From Pseudomonadota bacterium (GTDB lineage: Bacteria > Myxococcota_A > UBA796 > CAJQPC01), in assembly GCA_024228935.1 (NCBI GenBank), contig JAAESX010000024.1:62001-126000 (forward strand): DNA of 64,000 nucleotides. Direction: 5' to 3'. Both the position numbers and the translations under genes were made by a program. Of the stretch, positions 34,015 to 43,298 are shown piece after piece. The notes under the pieces are model-generated. The model was not told the origin of the DNA. It saw only the letters and a program-made list of their open reading frames with translations, and did no database searches. The number at the start of each line of letters is the position of its first letter. The first letter of the stretch is position 1.

Positions 34015-35238
34015 TCAGCCCTTGACGCAGACGACCTGACGCAAGGTGTGAACCACCTCGACCAGCTCGCTCTGGGCCTTCATGACGGCCTCGATGTCCT
34101 TGTACGCAGCCGGCGTCTCGTCGATGACGGCGGCGTCCTTGCGGCACTCGACGCCCTCGGTCATCCGGCGGTGGTCCGCCTGAGTGAACCGACGACGCGC
34201 GGCGCCACGGGACATCGCGCGTCCCGCCCCGTGCGAGCACGAGTGGAACGAGGGGGCATTGCCCTTGCCACGAACGATGAACGACTTCGCGCCCATCGAG
34301 CCCGGGATGATGCCCAGCTGCCCGGCCTTGGCCGAGACCGCGCCCTTCCGGGTGAGCCACACGGACTCGCCGTAGTGCTCCTCCTTCTGGACGTAGTTGT
34401 GGTGGCAGTTGACCGCCTCGTCCGTCTTCTTGAACCGGTACCCGAGCTCCTTGGCGGCGGCCTTCAGCGTGGCCGCCATCATGATCTCGCGGTTGATCCG
34501 CGCGTACCGCTGAGCCCACCCGACCGCCTCGACGTAGTCGTCGAAGTGCTGGGTGCCCTCGTGGAAGTACGCCAGATCGCGGTCCGGGAGGTTGGCCACC
34601 TGGGCGCCCATGTCCTCGCGAGCGAGACCGATGAAGTACGAGCCGATCCGGTTGCCGACGCCACGCGAGCCCGAATGCAGCATGAACCAGACGCGGTCCT
34701 CCTCATCGAGGCAGACCTCGACGAAGTGGTTGCCGGTCCCGAGCGTGCCCAGGTGAACGCGGTTGTTGGTCTTCCGGATGGCGCGGTGCTTCGTGCAGAT
34801 GCGGTCGAAGTCGTCGAACAGTTCCAACCACTTGGCGTCCACGTGGTCCGGGACTCGACCGCCCCAGGCGCCCCGGTCGTACTTCCGACCGCCCTTGGTC
34901 CGACCGTGGGGGACGGCCTTCTCGATGGCGGTACGGAGCTTCTTCAGGTTGTCCGGGAGGCGCTTGGCCTGCATGTCCGTCCGCACGGCCATCATGCCGC
35001 AGCCGACGTCGACGCCGACCGCAGCCGGGACGATGGCGTGGCGGGTCGGGATGACCGAGCCGATGGTGGCGCCCATGCCGAGGTGGACGTCGGGCATGAC
35101 CGCGACGTGCGGGTGCACGATCGGGAGCCGCGCGATGTTCTCGAGCTGCTTGCGAGCCTGGTCCTCGAGCGGGACGCCCTCGATCCAGGCCTTGATGTCG
35201 CGTCCACCGTGGACGTGGATGGTCTCGTGCGTGGTCAT
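34015..35238 (-). CDS. rtcB: RNA-splicing ligase
   Basis: 407 residues. Joins 2',3'-cyclic phosphate or 3'-phosphate ends to 5'-OH RNA ends using GTP and Mn. Motifs: VGVDVGCGMMAVR (Cys metal ligand), GTLGTGNHFVEV (metal His), HSGSRGVGN, and HSCSHGAGRAMSR with the His that is guanylylated. GGAGG nine bases before ATG 35238 fixes the start. No rtcR (sigma54 regulator) or archease gene is near. Confidence 0.96.
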   Translation of the reverse strand: MTTHETIHVHGGRDIKAWIEGVPLEDQARKQLENIARLPIVHPHVAVMPDVHLGMGATIGSVIPTRHAIVPAAVGVDVGCGMMAVRTDMQAKRLPDNLKKLRTAIEKAVPHGRTKGGRKYDRGAWGGRVPDHVDAKWLELFDDFDRICTKHRAIRKTNNRVHLGTLGTGNHFVEVCLDEEDRVWFMLHSGSRGVGNRIGSYFIGLAREDMGAQVANLPDRDLAYFHEGTQHFDDYVEAVGWAQRYARINREIMMAATLKAAAKELGYRFKKTDEAVNCHHNYVQKEEHYGESVWLTRKGAVSAKAGQLGIIPGSMGAKSFIVRGKGNAPSFHSCSHGAGRAMSRGAARRRFTQADHRRMTEGVECRKDAAVIDETPAAYKDIEAVMKAQSELVEVVHTLRQVVCVKG

Positions 35239-35291
35239 GACGACCTCCATGCTCGCAGGCGGCCCCCTTCCGCCTTCAGCCGAGCGGCGCA

Positions 35292-35319
35292 TGTGTAGGC
35301 GCGAGGAGTCCGGGGGCAA
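35292..35319 (-). promoter_or_regulatory. Candidate promoter of rtcBA
   Basis: On the minus strand TTGCCC (35319-35314), 16 bases, TACACA (35297-35292), about 55 bases before the rtcB start. It is a weak sigma70-type match; the sigma54 elements known for E. coli rtcBA are not visible. Confidence 0.3.
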
Positions 35320-35367
35320 GTCCTGTAGATTCCCCGCGCACGATGGACGGTCATTCGGGGAGGCGCG

Positions 35368-36446
35368 ATGTGGTGGATGCTGGTCGGAGCGAGCCAAGCA
35401 GGGTGGCGGGCCGAGTCGAAGAAGGCCCAGCGCGAGTTCGAGTCCGGCAAGGCCCTGGTGATCCCGGACCCGGTCGCTGCTGAAGAGCACCTGCGCGCCG
35501 CCGTCGAGCGCGAGCCGGACTGCGGGCAGTGCACGCACCTCCTGGCGCAGTCGCTCATGTTCCAGGGCCGTGGGGAGGAAGCCCTCGACTTGGAGCTCCC
35601 CCTCACCGAGCAGTTCCCCGACAACCCCGGCGTGTGGCTGGTCACCAGCTCGTCCGCGTACATCTCCAACCGACCCGACCTCGTCCTCTCGGCCGCGCTC
35701 GCGGCATCCGAGCTCACCCCGAGCGACTGGAACGCAGCCCTGGCCATACGAAACGGCCTGCTCACGACCGGCTGACTCGAAGACACCGACGCCTGGCTCG
35801 AGACCTGGAGCACACACCACCCCGCGGCGGACGTCGCATGCATCGAGGCCCAGTTCCAGGGCCAGACCGGCCCGATCGCGCCGGCGACGCTGGAGTCCTG
35901 TCGGGGTCCGAGCGGCGCGGCCTCGTCGCTCACGTCGAGGCGCTGAACGCCACGCTCGACGGCCGCTATGCCACGGCCGCCGAATGCATGGGGGACGCGT
36001 TCCCCGACATGCGTCGCCTTCTCCAGGCCACCGAGGCGTTCAACCGGAACGACTGCGACGCCGTCCTCGCCGAGCTCTCCGGCCTGACCCGACCTCACGT
36101 CAGCGCGACGAAGATGCTGGGCGTGTGCTCGCTGAGACAGGACGACCTCGACGCGGCGGTGGACCACTTGACGCAGCTGCAGACGATCGACACGGAGTTC
36201 GAGATCGGCGCGGGACAGGTCGCGGGCGGCTAGACGGCGTCGACGCAGCAGGCGCACTTCGACCGGATGGATGGCCTGTCCCTGCTGGTGAAGCTCCACC
36301 TGCAACGCGGCGAGCTCCAGGACGCTCAACGCGTCCCGGACGAAGCCCGCGCGGCCCACGGCGCACACTCGGCGCTGCACTACGCCGAGGCGCAGCTTCG
36401 GCTGGCCCAAGGCGACCAGGACGCCGCAGTCGAGCTCAAGGTGCTG
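35368..36446 (+). pseudogene. TPR-repeat protein, broken by two stops and a frameshift
   Basis: ATG 35368 follows GGGGAGG. TPR-like helices are readable: KAQREFESGKALV, AEEHLRAAVEREPDCGQCTHLLAQSL, PDLVLSAALAASELTPSDWNAALAIRNGL. TGA 35773-35775 interrupts, the frame continues, a shift near 35900 is needed, then TATAAECMGDAF, RLLQATEAFNRNDCDAVLAEL, TRPHVSATKMLGVCSL until TAG 36231-36233, after which DRMDGLSLLVKLHLQRGELQDAQRVPDEARAAHGAHSALHYAEAQLRLAQ still reads. Near 36446 it runs into the end of the opposing FG-GAP gene. Three lesions in 1 kb make this a clear pseudogene. Confidence 0.8.
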
Positions 36447-38002
36447 CCTTCGAACGGGCCATGGAACAGGCGCACCGAGCCCGTGTTGTCCTCGATCGGA
36501 GGCGCCGCCGTCGGGAAGTACTGGGACGAGCCGCACAGCAGGCCGGGCGTGCCGTCCGCGTCCAGATCGCCGACCTCGAGCCTCGAGCCGAGCATCTCGT
36601 CGTCTCGATCCCCGACGATCAGCGCTGAGACGTCGGACTCGAAAGACAACTCCCCTTCCAGGCGTGTCGTGGAGCCGGAGATCAACCCAACACGTCCCCA
36701 GCCCGCGTCCAGCTCGCCGAGTCCCGCGACCCAGAAGTCGTCCAGGCCGTCGCCATCGACGTCCCCAGCCGCGGCGACCTCGTGGCCCATCCGCCAGTCC
36801 TCGCCGACGACGAACACGGCGTCACGGACATCAGCCATCGCGCCGGGATCGGCGGTCCAGCCGCCGTAGAGCACATGCGCCAGTCCCACGTAGCTGTCGC
36901 CGTACATCTCGCCCGCGACGAGGTCGACCAGCCCGTCTCCGTCCAGATCGGCGCCACCGATCGAGCCTGGCGAGCCCAGCCGATCGTAGCTGCCCCCGCC
37001 CGTCCAGTAGTCGCTGGTGGACACGCTGCCACCGTCGGTGCCCGAGGTCACGAACACGCCGCCCTTGCCGTTGCTGATGCTGTGCGCACCGAACGCGAGC
37101 TCAGCCACCGAGTCGCCCAGGATGGCGACCGCGCTGCCGAAGTCGTTGTTGCCGGTCCAGACCGCCGCGGCGACGTCCGCCAGCTCCTGTTCGCCCGTTG
37201 TGAGCGAGGTCCCGGCCAGCAGCAGGTACACCTCCTCCTCGTCGTCCGAGCCGAGAAGCATGTCCAGGTTCCCATCGCCATCGACGTCACCGGCCCGCGC
37301 GTCGTACCCGATGTCGGCCAGCAGCAAGGGCGCCGTCGCCACGCTTACGGTCATCTCGCCCGAGAGAGGCCCGTAGACGACGGTCACGCCGCCAGCCCAG
37401 CTGTCGTAGCCCGGATCGCTCACCACCAGGGCCTGGTGGCCATCCAGGTCCAGGTCGAGCCAGTCCAGGGTGCGGCCGGCCTGGACGCCGTCCGTCAGGG
37501 TCAGCTGGAACACGGGCTCGCCCAGCTCGCCCTCGAGCCGGCAGACCCCGAGATCGGTGTCGCAGTCGTTGTCGATCCCGTCGCCGCACACCTCTTCGGC
37601 GTCGGAGTGCACGTCGCCGTCGGTGTCGTCGCAGTCGTCCGGGTTCTCGGCGCCCGCCGGAGCGCACGACAGGATGGGGCCGGCCTCCTCGCCGTAGCCG
37701 TCGCCGTCATTGTCGACATACCAGGTCCGCTGTCCGGTGGCGCTGTCGTCGGCGTCGTCTGCCACCCCGTCACAGTCCTCGTCGGTCGCGTTGTCGTCGC
37801 AGACCTCCTGGGCGCCCGGGTTCACGTCAGGGTCGGTGTCGTCGCAGTCGACCGTCGAGTCGTACCCGTCGCCGTCCTCGTCCACGGGCTGGGGGTCGCT
37901 GTCGACCGAGGAGTCCTCGGGGAGATCCGAGTCGCCCGCCTCGACGGAGTCGCCGGTGCCCGGGTCGGTGCACGCCAGCAGGACGATGGTCGTCAGTCGC
38001 AC
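36380..38002 (-). CDS. MopE/FG-GAP surface lipoprotein with a non-native C-terminus
   Basis: 540 residues, GTG 38002, lipobox VLLAC. Residues 40-150 hold MopE-like repeats (DCDDTDPDVNPGAQEVCDD, GDGIDNDCD) and the rest holds FG-GAP/VCBS propeller blades with Ca-binding DxDGDG loops (DVDGDGNLDMLLG, DLDGDGLVDLVAG, DVDGDGLDDFWVAG, DLDADGTPGLLCG). Secreted or outer membrane attached. The last about 25 residues (from LSSTAASWSP) are read from the antisense of the TPR pseudogene, so the true C-terminus seems lost by deletion. It overlaps the preceding gene by ten bases. Confidence 0.75.
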   Translation of the reverse strand: MRLTTIVLLACTDPGTGDSVEAGDSDLPEDSSVDSDPQPVDEDGDGYDSTVDCDDTDPDVNPGAQEVCDDNATDEDCDGVADDADDSATGQRTWYVDNDGDGYGEEAGPILSCAPAGAENPDDCDDTDGDVHSDAEEVCGDGIDNDCDTDLGVCRLEGELGEPVFQLTLTDGVQAGRTLDWLDLDLDGHQALVVSDPGYDSWAGGVTVVYGPLSGEMTVSVATAPLLLADIGYDARAGDVDGDGNLDMLLGSDDEEEVYLLLAGTSLTTGEQELADVAAAVWTGNNDFGSAVAILGDSVAELAFGAHSISNGKGGVFVTSGTDGGSVSTSDYWTGGGSYDRLGSPGSIGGADLDGDGLVDLVAGEMYGDSYVGLAHVLYGGWTADPGAMADVRDAVFVVGEDWRMGHEVAAAGDVDGDGLDDFWVAGLGELDAGWGRVGLISGSTTRLEGELSFESDVSALIVGDRDDEMLGSRLEVGDLDADGTPGLLCGSSQYFPTAAPPIEDNTGSVRLFHGPFEGSTLSSTAASWSPWASRSCASA

Positions 38003-39420
38003 GCACCTTCCGCGGTGCAGGTGAACGAGGCGCCCTCGCCCCAGGTGTAGTCCCCGGCGTCGGTGCCCATGTCGAGCGTGTTGCCCATGAAGTCCGAGTC
38101 GATGACCTCGACCTCACCCGTGTTGACGTGGATCGCGCCCATCTCGGCGGTGTTGTCGGAGAACGCGCAGCTGTCGATGGTGGCCTTGTCCTCGAGGCTC
38201 TCCAGGTAGAGGGCGGAGCCCTCGCCCGAGGTCGTCGTGAACACCGTGTCCGTGATCGTGGTCGGCGTGTCGTACACGTAGACGGGGCCGCTGTGGAGCG
38301 TGCTGGCGTTGTCCTCGAACGTCGAGCCCGAGAGCTCGAAGCTGCCCGCCTCCTCGACCTCGATGCACGAGCGGGTGCAGCCCGCGAACGTCGAGTCGGT
38401 GACGACCATCGAGGTGCACTCCGAGCAACCGAACGGGCCGGTGCCGCCAATCGACTCGACGCCGTCGAGCTCCAAGGTGCCGTCGTAGAGCTTCACCACG
38501 CCGGCGCTCGCGTCCACCAGGACGTCACGCAGGACCACCTCGTTCAAATCCGAGGAGCGCGTGTAGATCGTTCGGGTGTCTCCAGAGTCGAACGCCGCGT
38601 CCTCGATGGTGAGCGCGCCGTCGCCGTACAAGTAGACGTGGTTGCCGTCGTAGCGACTCGAGCTGCTGGAGAACAGAGCGCTTTGAACCGTGGTCACGCT
38701 GCCGTCGAGCGTCATCGCGCCGCCTCGTCCCGCGCTGACCGCGTTGCCGTCGAACGTCACGTCGTTCAGCTCGACGACGCAGTCCTCCGCGAACAGGCCG
38801 GCGCCGTAGCCGATGGCGTCGTTGTCCTGGAAGATCGTGCCGTCGATCTGGATCGTGGCGCCCTGGCAGTAGACGCCGCCGCCCGCGGTGTACCCCCCAG
38901 TGCTGGCCATGTCGGGCTCGATCAGGCCGAAGCCATCGCGCAGCTCGAGCCCGGTCAGCCACACCGAGGTGCCGGCCGTCCGGGCCGTGACGACGACGCC
39001 GTCGTTTCCGCCCGACAGGACCGCGCCGTAGCCCCGGATGTCGACGTCGGCGGTGATCTCGATGTGCGCCGAATACGTCCCCTCGCACAGGAACAGGGAG
39101 CCCTCGGTATCGAGCGTCACGTCGAACGCCTCGCCGCCCGCGACCCAGACGTCGCTCACGTCCACCCGCTCGCCGCCCTTGTCCGCCCACTCGGCCATGC
39201 CCGACTCGTCCCAGAAGTCGAGATCGCAGTCGTTCTGCTGACCGTCGCAGATCTCGGTGGCGCCCGGGTACACGCCGGAGTCCAGGTCGTTGCAGTCCCC
39301 GCCGACCTCGCCCGAGTCCTCGAGGCCCGCCTCGGAGTCGGTGTGGGGCTCGCCGCCAGAGTCCTCGTTGGCGGGGCCGTTGCAAGCAAAGGCGATGAGC
39401 AGCATCAGCGGCTGAGTCAT
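37993..39420 (-). CDS. Right-handed beta-helix lipoprotein
   Basis: 475 residues. Lipobox IAFAC, an acidic linker with a MopE-like unit (DLDSGVYPGATEICDGQQNDCDLDF), and then a long series of short repeated strands (IQIDGTIFQDNDAIGYGAGLF, VELNDVTFDGNAVSAGRGGAM, LELDGVESIGG) typical for parallel beta-helix polymorphic outer membrane or adhesin-like proteins. AGGAG at good distance from ATG 39420 supports the start. No catalytic residues are recognised. Confidence 0.8.
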   Translation of the reverse strand: MTQPLMLLIAFACNGPANEDSGGEPHTDSEAGLEDSGEVGGDCNDLDSGVYPGATEICDGQQNDCDLDFWDESGMAEWADKGGERVDVSDVWVAGGEAFDVTLDTEGSLFLCEGTYSAHIEITADVDIRGYGAVLSGGNDGVVVTARTAGTSVWLTGLELRDGFGLIEPDMASTGGYTAGGGVYCQGATIQIDGTIFQDNDAIGYGAGLFAEDCVVELNDVTFDGNAVSAGRGGAMTLDGSVTTVQSALFSSSSSRYDGNHVYLYGDGALTIEDAAFDSGDTRTIYTRSSDLNEVVLRDVLVDASAGVVKLYDGTLELDGVESIGGTGPFGCSECTSMVVTDSTFAGCTRSCIEVEEAGSFELSGSTFEDNASTLHSGPVYVYDTPTTITDTVFTTTSGEGSALYLESLEDKATIDSCAFSDNTAEMGAIHVNTGEVEVIDSDFMGNTLDMGTDAGDYTWGEGASFTCTAEGACD

Positions 39421-39440
39421 GTCGGTACTCCTGTTCCCGA

Positions 39441-40148
39441 CTACAGAGACTCGCAGGTCGCTCCATCGGGCAAACGTCGGAGCTTGAAGTTGCTTCTTTC
39501 ATTGTTCGGCGACAGCTCGGTCTTTCGAACGAAGAGGCTGTTGCTGGCGCCGACGAGGTTCTGGATCAGGAACTCGACCTCGGCCCCGCCTGCGATGCGG
39601 TCGACGTTCTTGACCACGCCCGACAGCGTCGTGCGGCTGTACTGCACGATGTAGATGTCCACGTCCCCGAACAGCGGCGCGTAGATCTGGATGGTCACAC
39701 CGGGATGGCCGTCCTCGTCGACGTCCACCACGCGCGGGTCCTCGGGCAGCGTCGGGACCGGCAGCGGCTCGCTCGCGTCATAGCCCACGGCCTCGGTCTT
39801 CAGATCCACGGCGTAGCGCAGCTTGCCGTCCTCGACAGAGAGCTCGATCGGGTAGCTCTTGTCGGGCAGCGCGTCGGTGAACGACTGGGGGATCTTCGGC
39901 ACTCCGATGGCCCGCTCGGTCACCGCGGTGACGCTGCAGCTCGTGTGGGACTGGATGAGCTCCCCGTCGACCAGCTCGATCGTGGCGATGTTCACGCGCT
40001 TGCTCAGCACCGGCGAGTTGCCCAGCACCGGCACCTTGGCGTCCGTGACGACGTTGAGCTCCATCCGCCAGGTGCCGACGAGGTCCTCGGGCTGGATCTC
40101 GGCGGGGTCCGAGGGCGGGGCCGCCAGGGCCATCGACAGGAAGATCAC
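39441..40148 (-). CDS. Exported protein of unknown function
   Basis: 235 residues, GTG 40148 overlapping the previous stop (GTGA). A short signal (MIFLSMALAAPP) precedes a beta-rich body (LVGTWRMELNVVTDAKVPVLG at the start, resembling lipocalin-like or calycin strands). Two Cys (about 71 and 232) may form a disulfide. Cotranscribed with the serine hydrolase. Confidence 0.65.
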   Translation of the reverse strand: MIFLSMALAAPPSDPAEIQPEDLVGTWRMELNVVTDAKVPVLGNSPVLSKRVNIATIELVDGELIQSHTSCSVTAVTERAIGVPKIPQSFTDALPDKSYPIELSVEDGKLRYAVDLKTEAVGYDASEPLPVPTLPEDPRVVDVDEDGHPGVTIQIYAPLFGDVDIYIVQYSRTTLSGVVKNVDRIAGGAEVEFLIQNLVGASNSLFVRKTELSPNNERSNFKLRRLPDGATCESL

Positions 40149-41338
40149 GGGGTCCTCGGCACGGCCAGCGCGATGCGTTGGAGCACCAGATACCAGCGCA
40201 CGAAGCCCGGGGCGAGCAGCGGCTTCCCGGTATTCATGAACGCGACGCTCAGCTCACGGCGCGGGTCGGTGTACGCGACGACGGTCGTCAAGCCCAGGTG
40301 ACCGAACGCGCCTCGGGTCCCGAGCCCGAACAGCGACATGCGGTCACCGCCCAGCATCGGTCCCAGCCCGTACCGCATGGGCAGACCGAACGTGCCGTCG
40401 GGCATGGCTCGGGTCCGCTCGTCGAGCATGCGTCGAACCGTCCTCTCCTGCAGGTAGCGAACGCCGTCGATGCAGCCGCCATTCCGCAGCATGTCGAGGA
40501 ACCGGGTCAGCTGCCGACCGGTCGTGTACGTGTTGCTGGCGGGGAGAACGGCGCGCTTGAACGCGTCGCTGTTGGAGAACCCGATGGCTTCGTCCAGGGA
40601 CCAGCCGACCGTGTCCTGGAAGATCCGCGCCATCTGCGGGACCGGCTTCGGGCCCGTCACCAGGTGATCGGCGACGTCGTCGACCCGCTCGGTCCCGAAG
40701 CTCATGTCCAGCCCGGGCAGCAGCTCGGCGGCGAGCTGGCGAGCGTCCTTGTTCGTGACACGTCGGATGAGCTGGCCGAGCAGCACCCCGAACACCATCG
40801 GCGAGTAGGCCGTCCAGCCCGGTCGGGTCGGCGAGAGCATCCCAGCGGCGAGGAGCTGGTTGTCGTCCTCGAGGGCCTGGGCGAAGCTCATGCCGTGGTC
40901 GGGCATGCGGTGGAGGCCGGCCGTGTGCGAGAGGACCTGGCGCAAGGTGGCCTTCGGCGCGCCGGTGAGCTCGGGCAGCCACGTCGACAGGGGGGCGTCG
41001 AGGCGGAGCGCGTCCTGCTCGATCAGCGCGTGGACGAGCGTGGCGGTGACGAGCTTGCTGCCCGAGAACAGGTTGAACAGCGTGTCGTCGTCGACGGGTC
41101 GGGACAGGCTGCGGTCCGGCCCGACGTGCACGTGCCCGATGGCCCGGTCCAGCACGACCTTGCCGCGATGCCGCAGAGTCAGCGCGATCGCGGGGTGCAG
41201 GCCTCCGGCGTACAGCCTCTCGACCTCACGCCAGATGGCCTCGATGGGCCGGGGGTCCAGCCCGCTCGCGGCAGGGTCCGCGTCCCCTCGCCACGTGACC
41301 TCACGAGCGAGCGGGACATCCAGCAGGATCTCATCCAA
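40145..41338 (-). CDS. Beta-lactamase-family serine hydrolase (class C/esterase type)
   Basis: 397 residues without a signal peptide, so cytoplasmic. SGSKLVTA (about residue 92) is the S-x-x-K motif with the nucleophile, AYSPM takes the place of Y-x-N, and GHLGL fits H-x-G near the C-terminus. The family includes esterases and D-amino-acid or DD-peptidases; this member lacks signs of antibiotic resistance. Overlaps its upstream neighbour by eight bases and downstream gene by four. Confidence 0.8.
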   Translation of the reverse strand: MDEILLDVPLAREVTWRGDADPAASGLDPRPIEAIWREVERLYAGGLHPAIALTLRHRGKVVLDRAIGHVHVGPDRSLSRPVDDDTLFNLFSGSKLVTATLVHALIEQDALRLDAPLSTWLPELTGAPKATLRQVLSHTAGLHRMPDHGMSFAQALEDDNQLLAAGMLSPTRPGWTAYSPMVFGVLLGQLIRRVTNKDARQLAAELLPGLDMSFGTERVDDVADHLVTGPKPVPQMARIFQDTVGWSLDEAIGFSNSDAFKRAVLPASNTYTTGRQLTRFLDMLRNGGCIDGVRYLQERTVRRMLDERTRAMPDGTFGLPMRYGLGPMLGGDRMSLFGLGTRGAFGHLGLTTVVAYTDPRRELSVAFMNTGKPLLAPGFVRWYLVLQRIALAVPRTP

Positions 41339-41870
41339 GGCGGAGCTCCCCCAGGCGCGGCATGCCCTGGTCCAGGAAGGCGCCCTGTTCGGGCCCCGGC
41401 GGGAGCGGGTCGTCGATCTCGTCCAGCTCGTCCAGCTCGTCCAGGAAGCGCCGCTCCTCCTCCCGCCACGAGTCGTCGCCGCTGCTGCGCGTCATCTGGT
41501 CGAGCGCCTTGGCGTTCTTGCTGAGCTGCACAAGCGTGAACGGCCACGAGCCGGTCGCGCTACCGACCACGCCGGGCCAGATGGTGTGGTCGTAGCGGAC
41601 GTCGCGGATCGCCGCGGCCGACATCGACGCGCCAGCCCCGGCCAGTGGGTAGCCGATGGCCATCCCCGCCACTCCGGTGAACACGGCCAGCGAGGCATCC
41701 GGCGCCTGGCTCAGGCTCCCCCCGACCAGCAGCAGGTTCCCCGTGCCGCCGACGACGAACCCGGTCGCGGCCAGCGCCACGCCAGCTCGGTAGAGCCCGG
41801 GCCGCTCGAGACGGCTCAGATCGCGCGCTTCGGCGGGCGCCGAGGCCAACAGAATCCCCAACATCAACAT
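41331..41870 (-). CDS. Small membrane protein of unknown function
   Basis: 179 residues with a signal-like start (MLMLGILLASAPAEA) and two later helices (GVALAATGFVVGGTGNLLLVGG, FTGVAGMAIGYPLAGAGASM). The C-terminal 60 residues are very acidic. First gene of a three-gene operon with the serine hydrolase; ATG 41870 follows a TAGGCT hexamer by six bases. Confidence 0.65.
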   Translation of the reverse strand: MLMLGILLASAPAEARDLSRLERPGLYRAGVALAATGFVVGGTGNLLLVGGSLSQAPDASLAVFTGVAGMAIGYPLAGAGASMSAAAIRDVRYDHTIWPGVVGSATGSWPFTLVQLSKNAKALDQMTRSSGDDSWREEERRFLDELDELDEIDDPLPPGPEQGAFLDQGMPRLGELRLG

Positions 41871-41876
41871 CCGTCA

Positions 41877-41882
41877 AGCCTA
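41877..41882 (-). promoter_or_regulatory. -10-like TAGGCT, six bases before ATG 41870
   Basis: On the minus strand TAGGCT is followed by six bases and the start; no Shine-Dalgarno site. Leaderless message suspected. Confidence 0.45.
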
Positions 41883-41948
41883 CAGCGGACGGGCCTCACG
41901 GACTGTTCGCCGCAGCAGGACTCCCGATCTGGTGGCACCATCGCGGGC

Positions 41949-43169
41949 GTGTTGACACTCCTCCTGGCCTGCTCTGCCGACGTGCCCACCTGGCACGCCG
42001 ACGTCTCTCCCCTGCTCAACGAGCACTGCACGCGCTGTCATCAGGACGGCGGCCAGGGACCGGGGAACTACACGACGTACGACGGCGCCGTCTCGCTGGC
42101 GCCGTTCATGCTCGACGCCATCGACGAGGGGCGCATGCCGCCGCCCACCAGCGAGCCCGAGTGCCGCGAGTTCGTCGGCCAGGACCACATGGTGCTCGAG
42201 GACGACGAGGCCGCCATCGTCGCCGCCTGGATCGCCGCCGAGATGCCCGAGGGCGACCCCGACGACGCGGTCGAGGTCATCCCGCCCGAGACCGAGCTCT
42301 CGGACCCCGATCTCGTGATCACCATCCCGGAGTACACGCCGTCGTTCAGCGACCCCGACAACCCCGGCAACGAGTACCGCTGCTTCGTCCTGGAGCACGG
42401 CCAGACCGAGGAGGTCTTCGTCTCGCGCATGGGCGCGATGGTCGACAACACCGACCTGGTCCACCACGTCGTGCTGTTCGCCGCCGAGGAGGAGGACATC
42501 CCAGAGGACACGGACGACGAGCTCGGGTTCGACTGCATCAACGACGCCTTCATCGGCGGAGACAGCATCGGCGACTTCGCCGGCGGTGGCGGGATGATCG
42601 GGGGCTGGGCGCCCGGGCAGATGCCCACCGAGTTCGACGAGGGGACGGGCATGCGCCTGAACCCCGACATGAAGCTCATCCTGCAGCTGCACTACTACGA
42701 CAACGGAGAGGAGATCGGCAGCGACCAGTCCGGCTGGGGGTTCGAGCTCACCGAGGACGTGCACACGCCCGTGCTCATGGTGCCGATGGGCGTCTACGGC
42801 TTCCGCATCCCCAAGAACGACGACGCCTACACCGAGACCGGCGGCTGGGCGATGCCGCTGGACTTCACCATCCACCAGGTGTTCCCGCACATGCACGTGC
42901 TCGGCACCAGCTACCGGATGCAGGTCTCGACCGAACAGGGCGACATCTGCGTCGTCGAGGGCGACTACGACTTCGACAACCAGCTCAGCTACCAGCTGGT
43001 CGATCCCGTCGAGGTCGACGCCGGGGACATCTGGACGATGTCCTGCACGTGGGACAACAGCGACGACAACCCGAACCAGATCAACGAGACGTCCCAGCCG
43101 GTGAAGTACGGCGAGCGGACGGACGAGGAGATGTGCTTCGGGTTCAGCCTGATCAGCCTGGGGAACTAG
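41949..43169 (+). CDS. Heme c / copper type II monooxygenase-like lipoprotein
   Basis: 406 residues, GTG 41949 (TTG 41952 also possible), lipobox LLLAC. A c-type heme site follows at once: C27-T-R-C30-H31. The main body carries all copper ligands of the peptidylglycine/dopamine hydroxylase family: HH 172-173 (LVHHVVLF), H248 (LQLHYYD), H314/H316 (PHMHVLG) and M395 (DEEMCFGF). It should oxidise a substrate on the cell surface with electrons delivered through the heme. Related fused proteins occur in bacteria, but I cannot name the substrate. Confidence 0.82.
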   Translation: MLTLLLACSADVPTWHADVSPLLNEHCTRCHQDGGQGPGNYTTYDGAVSLAPFMLDAIDEGRMPPPTSEPECREFVGQDHMVLEDDEAAIVAAWIAAEMPEGDPDDAVEVIPPETELSDPDLVITIPEYTPSFSDPDNPGNEYRCFVLEHGQTEEVFVSRMGAMVDNTDLVHHVVLFAAEEEDIPEDTDDELGFDCINDAFIGGDSIGDFAGGGGMIGGWAPGQMPTEFDEGTGMRLNPDMKLILQLHYYDNGEEIGSDQSGWGFELTEDVHTPVLMVPMGVYGFRIPKNDDAYTETGGWAMPLDFTIHQVFPHMHVLGTSYRMQVSTEQGDICVVEGDYDFDNQLSYQLVDPVEVDAGDIWTMSCTWDNSDDNPNQINETSQPVKYGERTDEEMCFGFSLISLGN

Positions 43170-43199
43170 CGCCGGAAGGGCCCAGGTTCCCGACGGTCT

Positions 43200-43298
43200 G
43201 AGCGCAGAACCCGCCGGCTGACCGGCAGCCTCGGACCTTTGCGTCGCTCAGAGCGCAGAACTCGCCGGCTGACCGGCAGCCTCGGACCTTTGCGTCGC
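43200..43298. repeat. Tandem 48-bp repeat, period 51, with GCCGG/CCGGC hairpins
   Basis: Two copies (43200-43247 and 43251-43298) differ at one base. Each contains GCCGG-CTGA-CCGGC (43213-43226 and 43264-43277). They fill the gap between convergent genes (stop 43169 and stop 43299), so they could end transcription from both sides. Confidence 0.75.

Noticed and set aside
35773..35775. TGA read as selenocysteine in the TPR gene
   Set aside because: No catalytic context, and further lesions (shift near 35900, TAG 36231) show that the gene is dead.
43200..43298. CRISPR array
   Set aside because: Only two units, three-base gap instead of a spacer, and no cas genes.
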